In this document: piece after piece, positions 46,153-59,423 of the stretch
Numbering within the stretch: position 1 is the stretch's first letter
Layout: each line of letters begins with the position of its first letter
Assembly: GCF_030209575.1 (NCBI RefSeq)
Contig: NZ_JARVRS010000001.1
Span: 124,001-188,000 of the forward strand
Direction of reading: 5' to 3'
Length of the DNA: 64,000 nucleotides
Source of the DNA: Leifsonia sp. fls2-241-R2A-40a
Lineage (GTDB): Bacteria > Actinomycetota > Actinomycetes > Actinomycetales > Microbacteriaceae
Notes under the pieces: generated by a model
What the model was told of the DNA's origin: nothing
The model's database searches: none
The model's input: the letters and a program-made list of their open reading frames with translations, nothing else
Position numbers and translations under genes: made by a program

Positions 46153-46962
46153 TCAGACGCGGAGAGCCGCCATCAGCCGTCCTGGCTCGCCCCGGACCTC
46201 CGGAACGACCAGTTCGAGATCGCGTGATCCGTCGCCGGTGAGCCGCAGTTCGTAGCCCTCTGCGGCGGCCCACGCGAGCAGGTCGGCCGTGGACTCGAAG
46301 GCAGCGCCCGCCTCTACGAGGGCGCGCGCGAGCAAACCCTTGGCCTGCTTGTTGAAGTGATTGAGCGCCCGGACATGGCCGGTCTCGTCGCGCGCGAGGA
46401 CTCGGACGTAGTGGGCGCCCTCCCGATCCGGCAGCGGCGCCAGCGCCGCGTATCCCGCCGACCGCAGGTCCAGCAGGAGGCCGTCCTGCTCGGCCAATGC
46501 CGCCGCGCCGGCCGTGGCCCAGCGCTTCTTGAGCGATGCAGCGCCGTGGTGCAGGGAGAGGCGGGAGTCGAAGGACAGCCGGTACGCCGGGATCGGATCG
46601 GCGGCTCCCACGAGCCCGAGAAGGGCGGACTGCACCGCGACCGCGTCCGCAGCGACCGCCCATTCGCGCTCGGACAGCGACCCCGCGTCGAGCGCGTCGT
46701 ACAGTACCCCGGTGTAGCGCTCGAGCGCGCGCATCGTCGGCGCCGTGCGAAGGGTCCGGTTCCGCTCCACCTCGCCCGCCTGCTTCGGCCCGAGCTTGAG
46801 CGCCTTCACCGCCGACTCGTGGTCCGCGGCGAGCTCGACGAGCGCCGACACGACGTCCGTGCGGACGGCGGTGAGCGAGGGGAACCGCAGGTGCTCGAGG
46901 GCAAGCGGGGACCCCGCTCCCCCGTCCCTCTTGGTCTCGGAGGGCGGGAGGAGGATGAGCAC
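46153..46962 (-). CDS. yaaA: YaaA/UPF0246-family peroxide stress protein
   Basis: 269 aa. LILLPPSETK at the start, RYTGVLYDALDAGSLSE in the middle and NHFNKQAKGLLARAL near residue 200 match YaaA. In E. coli YaaA lowers free iron and protects DNA during peroxide stress; it has a DNA-binding helix-hairpin-helix-like element. The start is GTG 46962, one base after the stop of the kinase-like gene, so it ends the transcript that begins at the ATP synthase. Confidence 0.85.
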   Translation of the reverse strand: MLILLPPSETKRDGGAGSPLALEHLRFPSLTAVRTDVVSALVELAADHESAVKALKLGPKQAGEVERNRTLRTAPTMRALERYTGVLYDALDAGSLSEREWAVAADAVAVQSALLGLVGAADPIPAYRLSFDSRLSLHHGAASLKKRWATAGAAALAEQDGLLLDLRSAGYAALAPLPDREGAHYVRVLARDETGHVRALNHFNKQAKGLLARALVEAGAAFESTADLLAWAAAEGYELRLTGDGSRDLELVVPEVRGEPGRLMAALRV

Positions 46963-46963
46963 C

Positions 46964-47524
46964 CTAGTCCTCCACGAAACCGACGGCGGCGTCCACGTTG
47001 CCGCCCAGCGGGGCGGCCGTGTCCAGCGTGACCCGGGGAAGCGAGCCGCAGACGCCCCGCCACTCGTCGTACTCGTCGACGCTCTGCTCGACGGCGTACG
47101 CCGCCACGATGCCCGTGCGCTTGGCCAGGCGGTCCTCATGCAGCGCAGGATCGGAGCACACCGTCTCGACGATCCGCAGTTTCACGTCGCACCGCTCCGC
47201 CAGGTCGCGCCACTGCAGGCGTGCCGGCTCGACGGCGTTGACCGCATCCACCACGACCGAGTGGCCGGAGAGCAGCACCTGCTCGGCCATCGTCTCGGCC
47301 ACCAGGTAGGCCGCGAGCCCGGTCGGCTGGTCGGAATCGATCCCCGCGTGGAGGATCGCCGCCTCGATCGGGTCCACCGAGATCACCGTCGCGCCGATTC
47401 GGCCCGCGAGGATCTCCGCGATGGTGGACTTGCCGGAACCAGGAAGCCCCGCCATCGCCACCAGCATCGGCACGCGGACGTCTCCGAACTGGCGCTCCAG
47501 CGGGGCTCCCTGCTGCCCGGACAT
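46964..47524 (-). CDS. Small AAA/P-loop kinase-like protein
   Basis: 186 aa. Walker A AGLPGSGKST lies near residue 27, and VVVDAVNAVEPARLQWRDLA has the pattern of the AAA_33 zeta-toxin/polynucleotide-kinase-like group. Arg-rich ERCDVKL and EDRLAKR would form the lid. It probably phosphorylates a small molecule or RNA end; the substrate is unknown. It begins one base after atpC and ends one base before yaaA, so both are likely cotranscribed with the ATP synthase. Confidence 0.72.
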   Translation of the reverse strand: MSGQQGAPLERQFGDVRVPMLVAMAGLPGSGKSTIAEILAGRIGATVISVDPIEAAILHAGIDSDQPTGLAAYLVAETMAEQVLLSGHSVVVDAVNAVEPARLQWRDLAERCDVKLRIVETVCSDPALHEDRLAKRTGIVAAYAVEQSVDEYDEWRGVCGSLPRVTLDTAAPLGGNVDAAVGFVED

Positions 47525-47525
47525 G

Positions 47526-47786
47526 TCAGACCAGCTCGGCCTGACGGGCCACGACAGTGACGGTGTTGTTCTCGACGGAGAGGAAGCCGTCATCGGCGCT
47601 GGCCGTGATCGACTCTCCCCCGTTCAGGGTCACGCGGACCTCGCCCTCGGCGAGGATGGCCAGCAGCGGCTCGTGGCCGGGCAGGATACCGATCTGCCCT
47701 TCCACGGTGCGCGCGACCACCATGCTCGCTTCGCCCGACCACACCTCGTGGTCGGCGGCGACGACGCTGACGTTCAGAACAGCCAT
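47526..47786 (-). CDS. atpC: ATP synthase epsilon subunit
   Basis: 86 aa. Only the N-terminal beta-sandwich domain is present (VSVVAADHEVWSGEASMVVAR, read in parts; QIGILPGHEPLLAIL). The C-terminal two-helix domain that inhibits ATP hydrolysis in E. coli is missing. This short form is usual in Microbacteriaceae. The ATG lies 2 bp after atpD. Confidence 0.93.
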   Translation of the reverse strand: MAVLNVSVVAADHEVWSGEASMVVARTVEGQIGILPGHEPLLAILAEGEVRVTLNGGESITASADDGFLSVENNTVTVVARQAELV

Positions 47787-47788
47787 GG

Positions 47789-50174
<2,386 letters not shown>

Positions 50175-50228
50175 GTCTCTCCTCTGTACCTAAATCTTTC
50201 TCGGCCTAGTCGCTCGTCGGCTCAGCGC

Positions 50229-51866
50229 TCAGCGCCGGGCCTTGACGATGCGCTCCTGGTCGACCTGGTCCTCGTCGATGGCCTGGAACTCCTCGCGGCC
50301 GACCGAGGCGAGCGGCTTGCCCTCGCCGGTCTGGAACTCGAGCTTGAACGCATCCACCTCGGAGTCGAGCTTCGAGACGGTGTCGTCGTCGAGGACGTTG
50401 GTCTCGCGAAGCGTCGTCAGGATGTCGGAGTTCCGGCGCAAGTGGTCCAGCAGCTCCGACTCGAAGCGCAGGACGTCCTCGACGGCGACCTCATCGAGCT
50501 TGCCGTTGGTGCCGGCCCAGATCGAGACGACCTGCTCCTCCACCGGGTACGGCGAGTACTGCGGCTGCTTGAGCAGTTCGGTCAGGCGGGCGCCACGGGC
50601 CAGCTGACGACGGCTCGCCGCGTCGAGGTCGGACGCGAACATCGCGAACGCCTCGAGCGAGCGGTACTGCGCCAGCTCGAGCTTCAGCGTGCCGGAGACC
50701 TTCTTGATCGACTTCACCTGCGCGTCGCCGCCGACTCGGGAGACCGAGATGCCGACGTCGACCGCGGGACGCTGGTTGGCGTTGAAGAGGTCGGACTGGA
50801 GGAAGATCTGGCCGTCGGTGATCGAGATCACGTTGGTCGGGATGTACGCGGAGACGTCGTTCGCCTTCGTCTCGATGATCGGGAGACCGGTCATCGAGCC
50901 GGCGCCCAGCTCGTCGGAGAGCTTGGCGCAACGCTCCAGCAGACGGGAGTGCAGGTAGAAGACGTCACCCGGGTAGGCCTCGCGTCCCGGCGGACGACGG
51001 AGCAGCAGCGACACGGCGCGGTAGGCCTCGGCCTGCTTCGACAGGTCGTCGAAGACGATGAGGACGTGCTTGCCGCCGTACATCCAGTGCTGGCCGATGG
51101 CCGAGCCGGTGTACGGAGCCAGGTACTTGAAGCCGGCGGGGTCGGAGGCCGGAGCCGCGACGATGGTGGTGTACTCCATCGCGCCGGCGTCCTCGAGCGC
51201 GCCCTTCACCGAGGCGATGGTCGAGCCCTTCTGGCCGATCGCGACGTAGATGCAGCGGACCTGCTTGTTGACGTCGCCCGAATCCCAGTTGGCCTTCTGG
51301 TTGATGATCGTGTCGATCGCGATGGCCGTCTTGCCGGTCTGGCGGTCGCCGATGATCAGCTGACGCTGGCCGCGGCCGACGGGGATCATCGCGTCGATGG
51401 CCTTGATGCCGGTCTGGAGCGGCTCGTGCACCGACTTGCGCTGCATGACGCCGGGCGCCTGGAGCTCGAGCTCGCGGCGGCCCTCGCTGGCGATGTCGCC
51501 GAGGCCGTCGATCGGGTTGCCGAGCGGGTCGACGACGCGGCCGAGGTAGCCGTCGCCGACCGGGACGGAGAGGACCTCGCCGGTGCGGGTCACCTCCATG
51601 CCCTCGACGATCTCGTCGAACTCGCCGAGCACGACGACGCCGATCTCGTTCTCGTCCAGGTTCTGGGCGAGGCCGAGGGTGCCGTTCGCGAAGCGGATGA
51701 GCTCGTTGGCCATCACGCTGGGGAGTCCCTCGACGTGCGCGATGCCGTCCGAGGCGTCCAGGACGTGGCCGATCTCGGTGGCCTCGGCGCCCGCAGGCTC
51801 GTAGGCGCTGACGAAGTCCTTGAGCGCGTCGCGGATCTCGTCGGGGCTGATCTGAATGTCTGCCAT
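50229..51866 (-). CDS. atpA: ATP synthase alpha subunit
   Basis: 545 aa. The non-catalytic nucleotide-binding F1 subunit. Walker [13 protein letters not shown] near residue 172 and the PYTGSAIGQ and [20 protein letters not shown] blocks are conserved. The ATG at 51866 starts the conserved [14 protein letters not shown]. The 54-bp gap to atpG holds no strong hairpin. Confidence 0.97.
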   Translation of the reverse strand: MADIQISPDEIRDALKDFVSAYEPAGAEATEIGHVLDASDGIAHVEGLPSVMANELIRFANGTLGLAQNLDENEIGVVVLGEFDEIVEGMEVTRTGEVLSVPVGDGYLGRVVDPLGNPIDGLGDIASEGRRELELQAPGVMQRKSVHEPLQTGIKAIDAMIPVGRGQRQLIIGDRQTGKTAIAIDTIINQKANWDSGDVNKQVRCIYVAIGQKGSTIASVKGALEDAGAMEYTTIVAAPASDPAGFKYLAPYTGSAIGQHWMYGGKHVLIVFDDLSKQAEAYRAVSLLLRRPPGREAYPGDVFYLHSRLLERCAKLSDELGAGSMTGLPIIETKANDVSAYIPTNVISITDGQIFLQSDLFNANQRPAVDVGISVSRVGGDAQVKSIKKVSGTLKLELAQYRSLEAFAMFASDLDAASRRQLARGARLTELLKQPQYSPYPVEEQVVSIWAGTNGKLDEVAVEDVLRFESELLDHLRRNSDILTTLRETNVLDDDTVSKLDSEVDAFKLEFQTGEGKPLASVGREEFQAIDEDQVDQERIVKARR

Positions 51867-51888
51867 TGTGATTCCTATCTTGAGGCGG

Positions 51889-52680
51889 TCAGCCCGCCAG
51901 CTGAAGCCGGAGTTCGGCCAGACGCGACGCGATGCTTCCATCGATGACGTCGTCACCGATCTGTACGCGAAGTCCGCCGATGATCGAGGGGTCGACGACC
52001 TGGTTGATCCGGAGGTCGCCGTAGGTGGCACTGAGCACCGAGCGCAGGCGCTCGGCCTGGGCCTCGGGGAGCGGTGTCGCGGCGTAGACCGTCGCGATGG
52101 TCTCGCCGCTCTGAGCCGCCACGGTGCGGGCGGCGGCGCGAAGGGATTCGCGGATGCTCCGGCCGCGGGGCTGGTCGACGAGCTGACGCACGATGGCGAC
52201 CGTCTCCTTCGACGCCCGTCCACCGAGCAGACGCTGCACCAGCGCGACCTTGGAGTCGGCCGTCGCGAGCTTGCTGCGCAGGGCGAGCTCGAGGCTCGCA
52301 TCGGAGGTCACGGCGCCCCCGAAGACGAACAGCTCGGACACGATGTCGACGTCGCGCGGCGCGGAGGAGGCGATCGCACGGATCCCCAGCTCTTCGATCG
52401 CGGCCAGCAGATCGTTCTGCGACGACCACCGCTGGGCGGTCACCACGGTGAGCAGCTGGACGGCAGGCGCCGACAGCGAGGCGAAGACGCGCTTCACCAG
52501 CACGGTCTTGCCCTCGGCCAGCACCGTCGGGTCGCTGAGGACAGCCCGGAGCTGGGCGGAGTCGGCGACGACCCGTCCTGCGGCGAACAGGTCCTCAGCC
52601 GTCGCCAGATCGGCCTGGGAGCCCAGCTCGGCGAGAGCCGAGACGGACCGGGCCAATGCTTCTCTGGTGGCGCTTCCCAT
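51889..52680 (-). CDS. atpH: ATP synthase delta subunit
   Basis: 263 aa, longer than the 180 aa of E. coli but normal for this family of actinobacteria. The six-helix N-terminal domain fills the first 110 residues, and the C-terminal [25 protein letters not shown] end (read in parts) is conserved. It ties the peripheral stalk to the top of F1. Its ATG shares a base with the atpF stop codon. Confidence 0.93.
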   Translation of the reverse strand: MGSATREALARSVSALAELGSQADLATAEDLFAAGRVVADSAQLRAVLSDPTVLAEGKTVLVKRVFASLSAPAVQLLTVVTAQRWSSQNDLLAAIEELGIRAIASSAPRDVDIVSELFVFGGAVTSDASLELALRSKLATADSKVALVQRLLGGRASKETVAIVRQLVDQPRGRSIRESLRAAARTVAAQSGETIATVYAATPLPEAQAERLRSVLSATYGDLRINQVVDPSIIGGLRVQIGDDVIDGSIASRLAELRLQLAG

Positions 52681-53255
52681 CAGTTGCCCGATCCTGCCTT
52701 CTGGTCTGCCTGAGCCTTCTCCTCGGCCTCTAGGTCCGCCAGGAAGCGGTCCACGATGGCCTGCGCACGCCGGTCCTCGTCGAGCGACTCGCGCACGACG
52801 GTCGACGCGAGGTCGATCGCCAGCGAGCCGACCTCGCCACGGAGCTGGACGAGCGCCGTCTGGCGCTCGGCCTCGAGCTGTGCCTGAGCCTGCGCGGTCA
52901 CGCGGGCGGCCTCGGTCGCGGCGGCCTCGCGGGCCTCTGCGACGATCTTCTGCCCATCGGCACGAGCGGTCTCGCGGATCTTGCCTGCCTCTGCGCGCGC
53001 CTCGGCGAGCTGAGCGGTGTACTCCTCGAGCAGGGCCTCGGCCTTGCGCTGAGCCTCGTCGGCCTTCTCGATGTTGCCCTCGATCGCCTCTGCACGCTCA
53101 TCCAGCAGCTTCTTCATGCGCGGAAGCACGAGCCTCCAGAAGAAGAACAGGATGATGATGAAGCAGATCAGCGCACCGATGACATCCGGCCACTCGGGGA
53201 TGATCGGGTTGTGCGACTGCTCCTCCGCCGCGGCGATGACCATACTGTTCAGCAT
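52680..53255 (-). CDS. atpF: ATP synthase b subunit
   Basis: 191 aa. One membrane helix at about residues 26-47 (VIGALICFIIILFFFWRLVLP, read in parts) is followed by a long Ala/Glu/Arg-rich coiled coil that forms the peripheral stalk. It is separate from delta, unlike the fused form of mycobacteria. GGAGGAACC precedes the ATG. Confidence 0.94.
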   Translation of the reverse strand: MLNSMVIAAAEEQSHNPIIPEWPDVIGALICFIIILFFFWRLVLPRMKKLLDERAEAIEGNIEKADEAQRKAEALLEEYTAQLAEARAEAGKIRETARADGQKIVAEAREAAATEAARVTAQAQAQLEAERQTALVQLRGEVGSLAIDLASTVVRESLDEDRRAQAIVDRFLADLEAEEKAQADQKAGSGN

Positions 53256-53288
53256 GGTTCCTCCTTATTGAAGTGAGATAAAGAGGGA

Positions 53289-54372
<1,084 letters not shown>

Positions 54373-54488
54373 CGCTATCTCCTGTTTCGGGGCGTCGAGC
54401 TCAGAGCTCTCGCGACGACGAACGGTGGGACACCCTGCACTACTCGCACTATGGAGTTCTTCGCGCGAACGGGTGGGGGATCACTGAC

Positions 54489-54503
54489 AACTCTACAAGA
54501 GTT
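54489..54503. terminator. Short hairpin AACTCT-ACA-AGAGTT between the atpI-like gene and atpB
   Basis: A perfect 6-bp stem in an AT-richer stretch. It may reduce read-through from the atpI-like gene into atpBEFHAGDC or mark the promoter region. Confidence 0.35.
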
Positions 54504-54530
54504 TTCAGCCCATAACGAATTGGATACGGG

Positions 54531-55013
54531 TCAGCGCTTCTCACCCGGAAGGGTGACGTCGCTGACGTACGGGACGCGTGATCGGAACACGACGATCATG
54601 TCGACCACCAACGACCCGATGACGCCCGCGATGAGGCTCAGGAACAGCACGACGGAGTTGATCCAGGGCTGGTCGCGCAGAACGATCGCGAGCACGAGGA
54701 ACAGCACGAATTTGACGATCCAGCCGCCGAGAACGATCCCGAAGAACAGCCCGACGAAGAGGTCGGAGCCGATGAAGCGGTTGGCGATCAGGATGCTCAG
54801 CGCCGTGATCGAGAGGAACACCGCGGCCATGGCCGTCCCGATGAGGGCGCTGGTGACACCGACCCAGCCGGCGAACAGGCCGCCGAGCAGCATCCCGACG
54901 ATGGCGATCGCGCCGGCAAGGATGAGGCCGTACTTGAGGACGTCGCGGAGGACGGCGTTGGAGCTCGGCTGCGCGGGGGGCTGTGCAGGAGCCGCGTCGG
55001 GCTGGTGGGTCAT
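54531..55013 (-). CDS. AtpI-like membrane protein
   Basis: 160 aa. A Pro/Ala-rich cytoplasmic start is followed by four to five hydrophobic segments (LKYGLILAGAIAIVGMLLGG and further). Position directly before atpB and the topology match ATP synthase protein I-type proteins, which aid assembly of the c-ring. Sequence similarity is weak, so the name rests partly on context. The ATG overlaps the stop of the transferase gene. Confidence 0.7.
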   Translation of the reverse strand: MTHQPDAAPAQPPAQPSSNAVLRDVLKYGLILAGAIAIVGMLLGGLFAGWVGVTSALIGTAMAAVFLSITALSILIANRFIGSDLFVGLFFGIVLGGWIVKFVLFLVLAIVLRDQPWINSVVLFLSLIAGVIGSLVVDMIVVFRSRVPYVSDVTLPGEKR

Positions 55014-56269
55014 CGGGGCTCCTCGGTGAGAGTCGGGGTGGTGGCTTTGCCGGCCGCCGCGGGCGCCGAGCGCTCGCTCGCCTCATCCAGCTGGTCGAAG
55101 CGGGCGGTCTCAGCCGCTTCGCGGCTGCCGGCGGGGGCGAGCTCGGCGACGGCCTCGTTCGCCTTGCGGCGGCTGAGGGGCGCCAGCGTGAAGGCGGTGC
55201 AGACGACGAGTCCGATGGCGATGAACACGATCGCCATCCAGTACGGGTCGAAGAAGAACAGCAGGCAGCCGATCGACAGCACGGCGGTCCATGCGTAGAA
55301 GATCAGCACGGCGTGCAGGTGCGTGTGGCCCATGTCGAGCAGACGGTGGTGCAGGTGCTTGCGGTCCGCGCTGAACGGCGACTTGCCGGCGCGGAGACGC
55401 CGGATGACCGCGAGCCCGAAGTCGAGCAGGGGCACGACGAGCACGGCGAACGGGAGGATCACGGGGATGAACGCGGGCACCAGCGACGACTTGCCGAGCG
55501 TCTGCAGCGCCTCCGGGTTGATCGTGCCGGTCACCGAGATCGCGGAGGTCGCCATGAGCAGGCCGATGAGCAGCGCTCCGGCATCGCCCATGAACATCTT
55601 CGCCGGGTGCCAGTTGAGCGGCAGGAAGCCCGCGCACGCACCGACCAGGATCGCGGCGATCACGCCCGCGAGGCTGAAGTAGTTCTGGGGGCTGATCTCG
55701 CGCTGCAGCAGATACGTGTACACGAGGAACGTGCCGTTCGCGATGAGGGCGACCCCGGCGACCAGACCGTCCAGCCCGTCGATGAAGTTGATCGCGTTCA
55801 TCACGAGCACGATGGCGAACAGCGTGATGATGATCGACATCACCGGCGATCCGACGGTGAGGCCGTTGATCGGCAGCGAGTAGATCTGCACGCCGAGCCA
55901 CGCGACCAGTCCCGCCGCCACGAACTGCCCGGCCAGCTTGGTCATCCAGTCGAGGTCCCAGATGTCGTCGGCGACGCCGATCACGACGATCAGCAGAGAC
56001 GCCCCGAGGATGGCGAGGATCGGGCCCTGGTCGGAGAAGATCAGCCCGAGCACGCCGAACTGGCTCGAAAGGAGCCAGGAGACGCCGAAGGCCACCAGGA
56101 TGCCGAGGAACATCGCGACGCCGCCGAGCCGCGGCGTCGGCCGGGTGTGCACATCCCGCGCCCGGATCTTCGGGTAGAGCTTGTAGCGCATCGCCAGCTT
56201 GTAGACGACCCAGGACATCCCGAACGTGATGACGGCCGAGATGAGTGCGAGTGCGAGGAGGAGGGTCAC
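55010..56269 (-). CDS. wecA: Undecaprenyl-phosphate GlcNAc-1-phosphate transferase (WecA/TagO type)
   Basis: 419 aa, about ten membrane helices. It attaches GlcNAc-1-phosphate to undecaprenyl phosphate, the first step of teichoic-acid-like or other wall glycopolymers. MraY-family motifs are VIGVADDIWDLDW, NAINFIDGLDGLVAG, MGDAGALLIG and the cytoplasmic DRKHLHHRLLDMGHTH. A hydrophilic tail of about 50 residues follows. GTG 56269 overlaps the tsaC stop codon (GTGA). Confidence 0.9.
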   Translation of the reverse strand: MTLLLALALISAVITFGMSWVVYKLAMRYKLYPKIRARDVHTRPTPRLGGVAMFLGILVAFGVSWLLSSQFGVLGLIFSDQGPILAILGASLLIVVIGVADDIWDLDWMTKLAGQFVAAGLVAWLGVQIYSLPINGLTVGSPVMSIIITLFAIVLVMNAINFIDGLDGLVAGVALIANGTFLVYTYLLQREISPQNYFSLAGVIAAILVGACAGFLPLNWHPAKMFMGDAGALLIGLLMATSAISVTGTINPEALQTLGKSSLVPAFIPVILPFAVLVVPLLDFGLAVIRRLRAGKSPFSADRKHLHHRLLDMGHTHLHAVLIFYAWTAVLSIGCLLFFFDPYWMAIVFIAIGLVVCTAFTLAPLSRRKANEAVAELAPAGSREAAETARFDQLDEASERSAPAAAGKATTPTLTEEPR

Positions 56270-56976
56270 GGGGCGGCGTCCGAGGCCGCTGCCGGCTCCT
56301 CGAAGGCCTCGCCGACGACCTCGCGGAGCTGCTCGAGAGAGATGACGCCCTGGCGCAGGATGCGCAGCCCTCCCGCGCCGGCGGCTAGAGCCGTCGCGTC
56401 GACGATCGTCGACGACGAGTCCTTGCCCTCGACGCGCTCGTAGGCCGCTCCGGCCTCTCCCCCGTCGAGGTAGACGGAGATGGAGTCGCCGAGCATGGCC
56501 TCGGCCTCCGCGGCGGTGCGGGCGGCCGGACGTCCGGTCAGGTTCGCGGACGAGACCGCGAGCGGCCCCGTCTCGGAGAGCAGTTCGAGGGCGATGGTGT
56601 CCTTCGGCATGCGCAGCGCGACCGTGCCCTTGGTCTCGCCGAGGTCCCACACCAGCGACGGGGAGGCCGGGAGCACGATGGTCAGCCCGCCTGGCCAGAA
56701 GGCCTTCACCAGCGCCTCCACCTCGTCCGGGACGCGCTCGGCGAGCGCGGTCAGGGTCGGGATGCCCGGCACGAGGACCGGGGGCGGCGACTGCCGTCCG
56801 CGTCCCTTCGCGTCGAGAAGGCGCTGCACGGCGGCCGGATTGAACGCGTCCGCCGCGACGCCGTAGACCGTGTCGGTGGGGATGACGACGAGCTCGCCCC
56901 GTCCGATAGCCGATCGGGCGAGACGCATGCCGGTGAGCAGCTCGGAGTCGACCGAGCAGTCGTAGATGGGTGCCAT
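56266..56976 (-). CDS. tsaC: L-threonylcarbamoyladenylate synthase
   Basis: 236 aa. Makes the activated carbamoyl-threonine used for t6A37 of ANN-decoding tRNAs. The YrdC fold shows VIPTDTVYGVAADAFN near residue 32, FWPGGLTIVLPAS, and SSANLTGRPAA. It is longer than TsaC but lacks the full Sua5 domain. A TATCAT hexamer lies 9 nt before the ATG. The usual upstream partner prmC is not adjacent but lies inverted at 62095. Confidence 0.9.
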   Translation of the reverse strand: MAPIYDCSVDSELLTGMRLARSAIGRGELVVIPTDTVYGVAADAFNPAAVQRLLDAKGRGRQSPPPVLVPGIPTLTALAERVPDEVEALVKAFWPGGLTIVLPASPSLVWDLGETKGTVALRMPKDTIALELLSETGPLAVSSANLTGRPAARTAAEAEAMLGDSISVYLDGGEAGAAYERVEGKDSSSTIVDATALAAGAGGLRILRQGVISLEQLREVVGEAFEEPAAASDAAP

Positions 56977-57035
56977 GACGGCTCAATGATAGCCGGGGCG
57001 CGGACGCCCAGACTGGGAGGACGATACTGGAGGCG

Positions 57036-57668
57036 ATGGATGTCTACTTCTTCGACTGCGACAAGACGCTCTACGACTACGACTTCCACAAGCGGCTTCC
57101 GAAGCTCGCTGAGCTGGGAGGGGTGAGTCAGTACCGTCTCGCCTCCACCTGGTGGGCGGGCGGCTTCGAGCGCGCGGCCGAGATCGGCGAGTACACGACG
57201 AGCGAGGAGTACCTCGCCGCCTTCGCGGAGGTCACGGGTGCGAAGCTGACCCTCGAGGAGTGGCAGGTGGCGCGGAAGGCCGCCATGACGCCCATCCCGG
57301 GAGCGATCGCCGCCCTGCATGAAGCGGCGACGCTCGGAACGGTCTCGCTGCTGTCGAACAACCCCATCCCGTTCAAGGACTCGCTGCCGGTGCTGACGCC
57401 CGAGATCGTCGACGTGCTGCAGGACAACGACCTCGTGTCGGCCGTGCTCGGCGCCCGGAAGCCCGAGCGCCGCATCTACACGCGTGCGCTCGGGCGGTTC
57501 GGTGTGCGACCGGAGGACGCCATCCTGTTCGACGACTCGCTTCCGAATGTGGAGGGCGCCCGTGCCGTGGGCATGCACGCCTACCACTTCGTCAAGCAGG
57601 ACGACGGGACCTTCGACACCGAGGCGATGCGCGACGCGATGCACGCCTTCGCGGAGCGCGACCGCTGA
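57036..57668 (+). CDS. HAD-superfamily phosphatase-like hydrolase
   Basis: 210 aa. HAD motifs: nucleophile Asp7 and Asp9 in FFDCDKTLYD, LLSNN for motif II, Lys in ARKPERRIY, and ILFDDSLPNVEGA with the motif IV acids. The helical cap between residues 15 and 90 is of the small C1 type. The substrate, a phosphate ester or phosphonate, is unknown. GATACT and GGAGG both lie just before the ATG. Confidence 0.82.
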   Translation: MDVYFFDCDKTLYDYDFHKRLPKLAELGGVSQYRLASTWWAGGFERAAEIGEYTTSEEYLAAFAEVTGAKLTLEEWQVARKAAMTPIPGAIAALHEAATLGTVSLLSNNPIPFKDSLPVLTPEIVDVLQDNDLVSAVLGARKPERRIYTRALGRFGVRPEDAILFDDSLPNVEGARAVGMHAYHFVKQDDGTFDTEAMRDAMHAFAERDR

Positions 57669-57674
57669 CAGACG

Positions 57675-58493
57675 TCAGCGGCGGCCGGCGGAGCGGCGGA
57701 ACAGCCAGGCCGCCCAGACGTACGCCCCGACGATGATCAGCGCGCACCATCCGAGCGCCCACCACAGGTCGCTGCCCGGGTCGCGGCCGAACAGCAGCGA
57801 GCGGATGGTCTCGATGATCGGTGTGATCGGCTGGTTCTCGGCGACCCACTGCAGCCATGACGGCATGGTGTCGGTCGGGACGAAGGCACTCGAGAGGTAG
57901 GGCAGGAACAGCAGCGCGAAGCCGTAGCCGCTCGCGGCCGTCGGGCTCTTCGCCGCGAGGCCGATCCCCGCGTACAGCCAGGTGATCGCCAGGATGAACA
58001 GCGCGACGACGCCGATCGCCCCGGCCCACTGCAGGGCGTTCGCCGTCGGGCGGAAGCCGACCAGCAGCGCGACCCCGATGACCACACCGGTCGCCAGGAG
58101 GTTGCGGAGCAGGCTCGCGACGACATGGCCGGTCACCACGCCGCGCGAGCGCAGGGGCATCGTCCGGAACCGGTCCACGATCCCGTCGGTCATGTCCCGA
58201 GCGACGTCGACCGCGGTGCTGGAGGCGCCGAACCCCGCGCAGAGCAGGATGATGCCCGGCACGACGTACTGCACGTAACCGCCCTCGCGATCGAGCGCGC
58301 CGCCGAACACGAACGTGAACAGCAGCATGAGCATCACGGGCAGGACGATCGCCATGGTGAGCGCCTCCACGTCGCGCAGCGAGTGGCGGATGCCGCGGCC
58401 GACGAACACGAGCGCGGACGTGAGCGGCGTGACCGGCCGCTCGGGGCGGGCGGGGACGGGTACGGCCCGGCCGGGGGCGTTCAGAGCGGTCAT
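57675..58493 (-). CDS. ABC transporter permease, DrrB type
   Basis: 272 aa with six membrane helices (ABC2 membrane fold). RDMTDGIVDRFRTMPLRSRG near residue 110 is typical of DrrB-like drug exporters. The ATG overlaps the stop of the ATPase gene, so the pair is translated together. Confidence 0.85.
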   Translation of the reverse strand: MTALNAPGRAVPVPARPERPVTPLTSALVFVGRGIRHSLRDVEALTMAIVLPVMLMLLFTFVFGGALDREGGYVQYVVPGIILLCAGFGASSTAVDVARDMTDGIVDRFRTMPLRSRGVVTGHVVASLLRNLLATGVVIGVALLVGFRPTANALQWAGAIGVVALFILAITWLYAGIGLAAKSPTAASGYGFALLFLPYLSSAFVPTDTMPSWLQWVAENQPITPIIETIRSLLFGRDPGSDLWWALGWCALIIVGAYVWAAWLFRRSAGRR

Positions 58494-59410
58494 CGGACGG
58501 CCTCCTTCTCGATCTCGGTGGTGGTGGCGGTGGCGGTCGTGGTCGGCTGCCCGGTGAGGGCCAGGAACGCGTCGTCGAGCGACGGCTTGCGGATGCCGAT
58601 CGACCCGCCGGTGACGCCGAGGGCGTCGAGCTCGTCGATCGCGGTGCGCAGCGCATCCACGCTGCCGTCGGTGGGGAGCTCGCGGACCAGGTCGCCGCGC
58701 TCGTCGCGCAGTTCGACGACCTCGCCGCCGACCCGCGCCTTGAGCTCGTCCGGCGTCCCCTCCGCGACGATCACGCCGTGGTCGAGCACCGCGATGCGGT
58801 CGGCCAGCTGGTCGGCCTCCTCGAGGTACTGCGTGGTGAGCAGGATGGTGGTGCCGCGGCGCGACAGGTCGTGGATGATGTCCCATAGGGTCTGCCGGCT
58901 GCGCGTGTCGAGCCCCGTCGTCGGCTCGTCCAGGAAGATCACGGGCGGGGTCGCGACCAGGCTGAGCGCGAGGTCGAGACGCCGCCGCATCCCGCCGGAG
59001 TACGTCGCGACGCGCTTGCGCGCCGCCTCGCGGAGGTCGAACCGATCGATGAGTTCCGTGGCGCGCCGCTTCGACTCGGCGGCCGTGAAGCCGGAGAGCC
59101 GCGCCATCATGCGGAGGTTCTCCTCCCCCGTCAGCACTCCGTCGACCGCCGCGGCCTGCCCGGTCACGCTGATCGCCCGGCGGATGCCGTCCGCGTCGGT
59201 CGCGAGGTCGTGGCCGGCGACGGTGACGCTGCCCTGGTCGGGCCGCACGAGGGTGGAGAGGATGGTGATGAGTGTGGTCTTGCCCGCCCCGTTGGGGCCG
59301 AGGAGCGCGAACACGCTCCCCGCCTCCACGCGGAGGTCGATTCCGTCGAGCACGGTCTGCGCGCCGTACGCCTTGCGCACGCCCGCCAGCTCGATCGCCG
59401 GTCCGGTCAT
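58490..59410 (-). CDS. ABC transporter ATPase, DrrA type
   Basis: 306 aa. Walker A LGPNGAGKTT near residue 43, signature YSGGMRRRLDLALSLV, Walker B VIFLDEPTTGLD, and the DrrA-type C-terminal EVVELRDERGDLV region. It energises export of antibiotics or lipids with the permease at 57675. GGAAG precedes the ATG. It is divergent from a TetR gene across paired operators. Confidence 0.9.
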   Translation of the reverse strand: MTGPAIELAGVRKAYGAQTVLDGIDLRVEAGSVFALLGPNGAGKTTLITILSTLVRPDQGSVTVAGHDLATDADGIRRAISVTGQAAAVDGVLTGEENLRMMARLSGFTAAESKRRATELIDRFDLREAARKRVATYSGGMRRRLDLALSLVATPPVIFLDEPTTGLDTRSRQTLWDIIHDLSRRGTTILLTTQYLEEADQLADRIAVLDHGVIVAEGTPDELKARVGGEVVELRDERGDLVRELPTDGSVDALRTAIDELDALGVTGGSIGIRKPSLDDAFLALTGQPTTTATATTTEIEKEAVR

Positions 59411-59423
59411 GGTCTTCCCTTCG

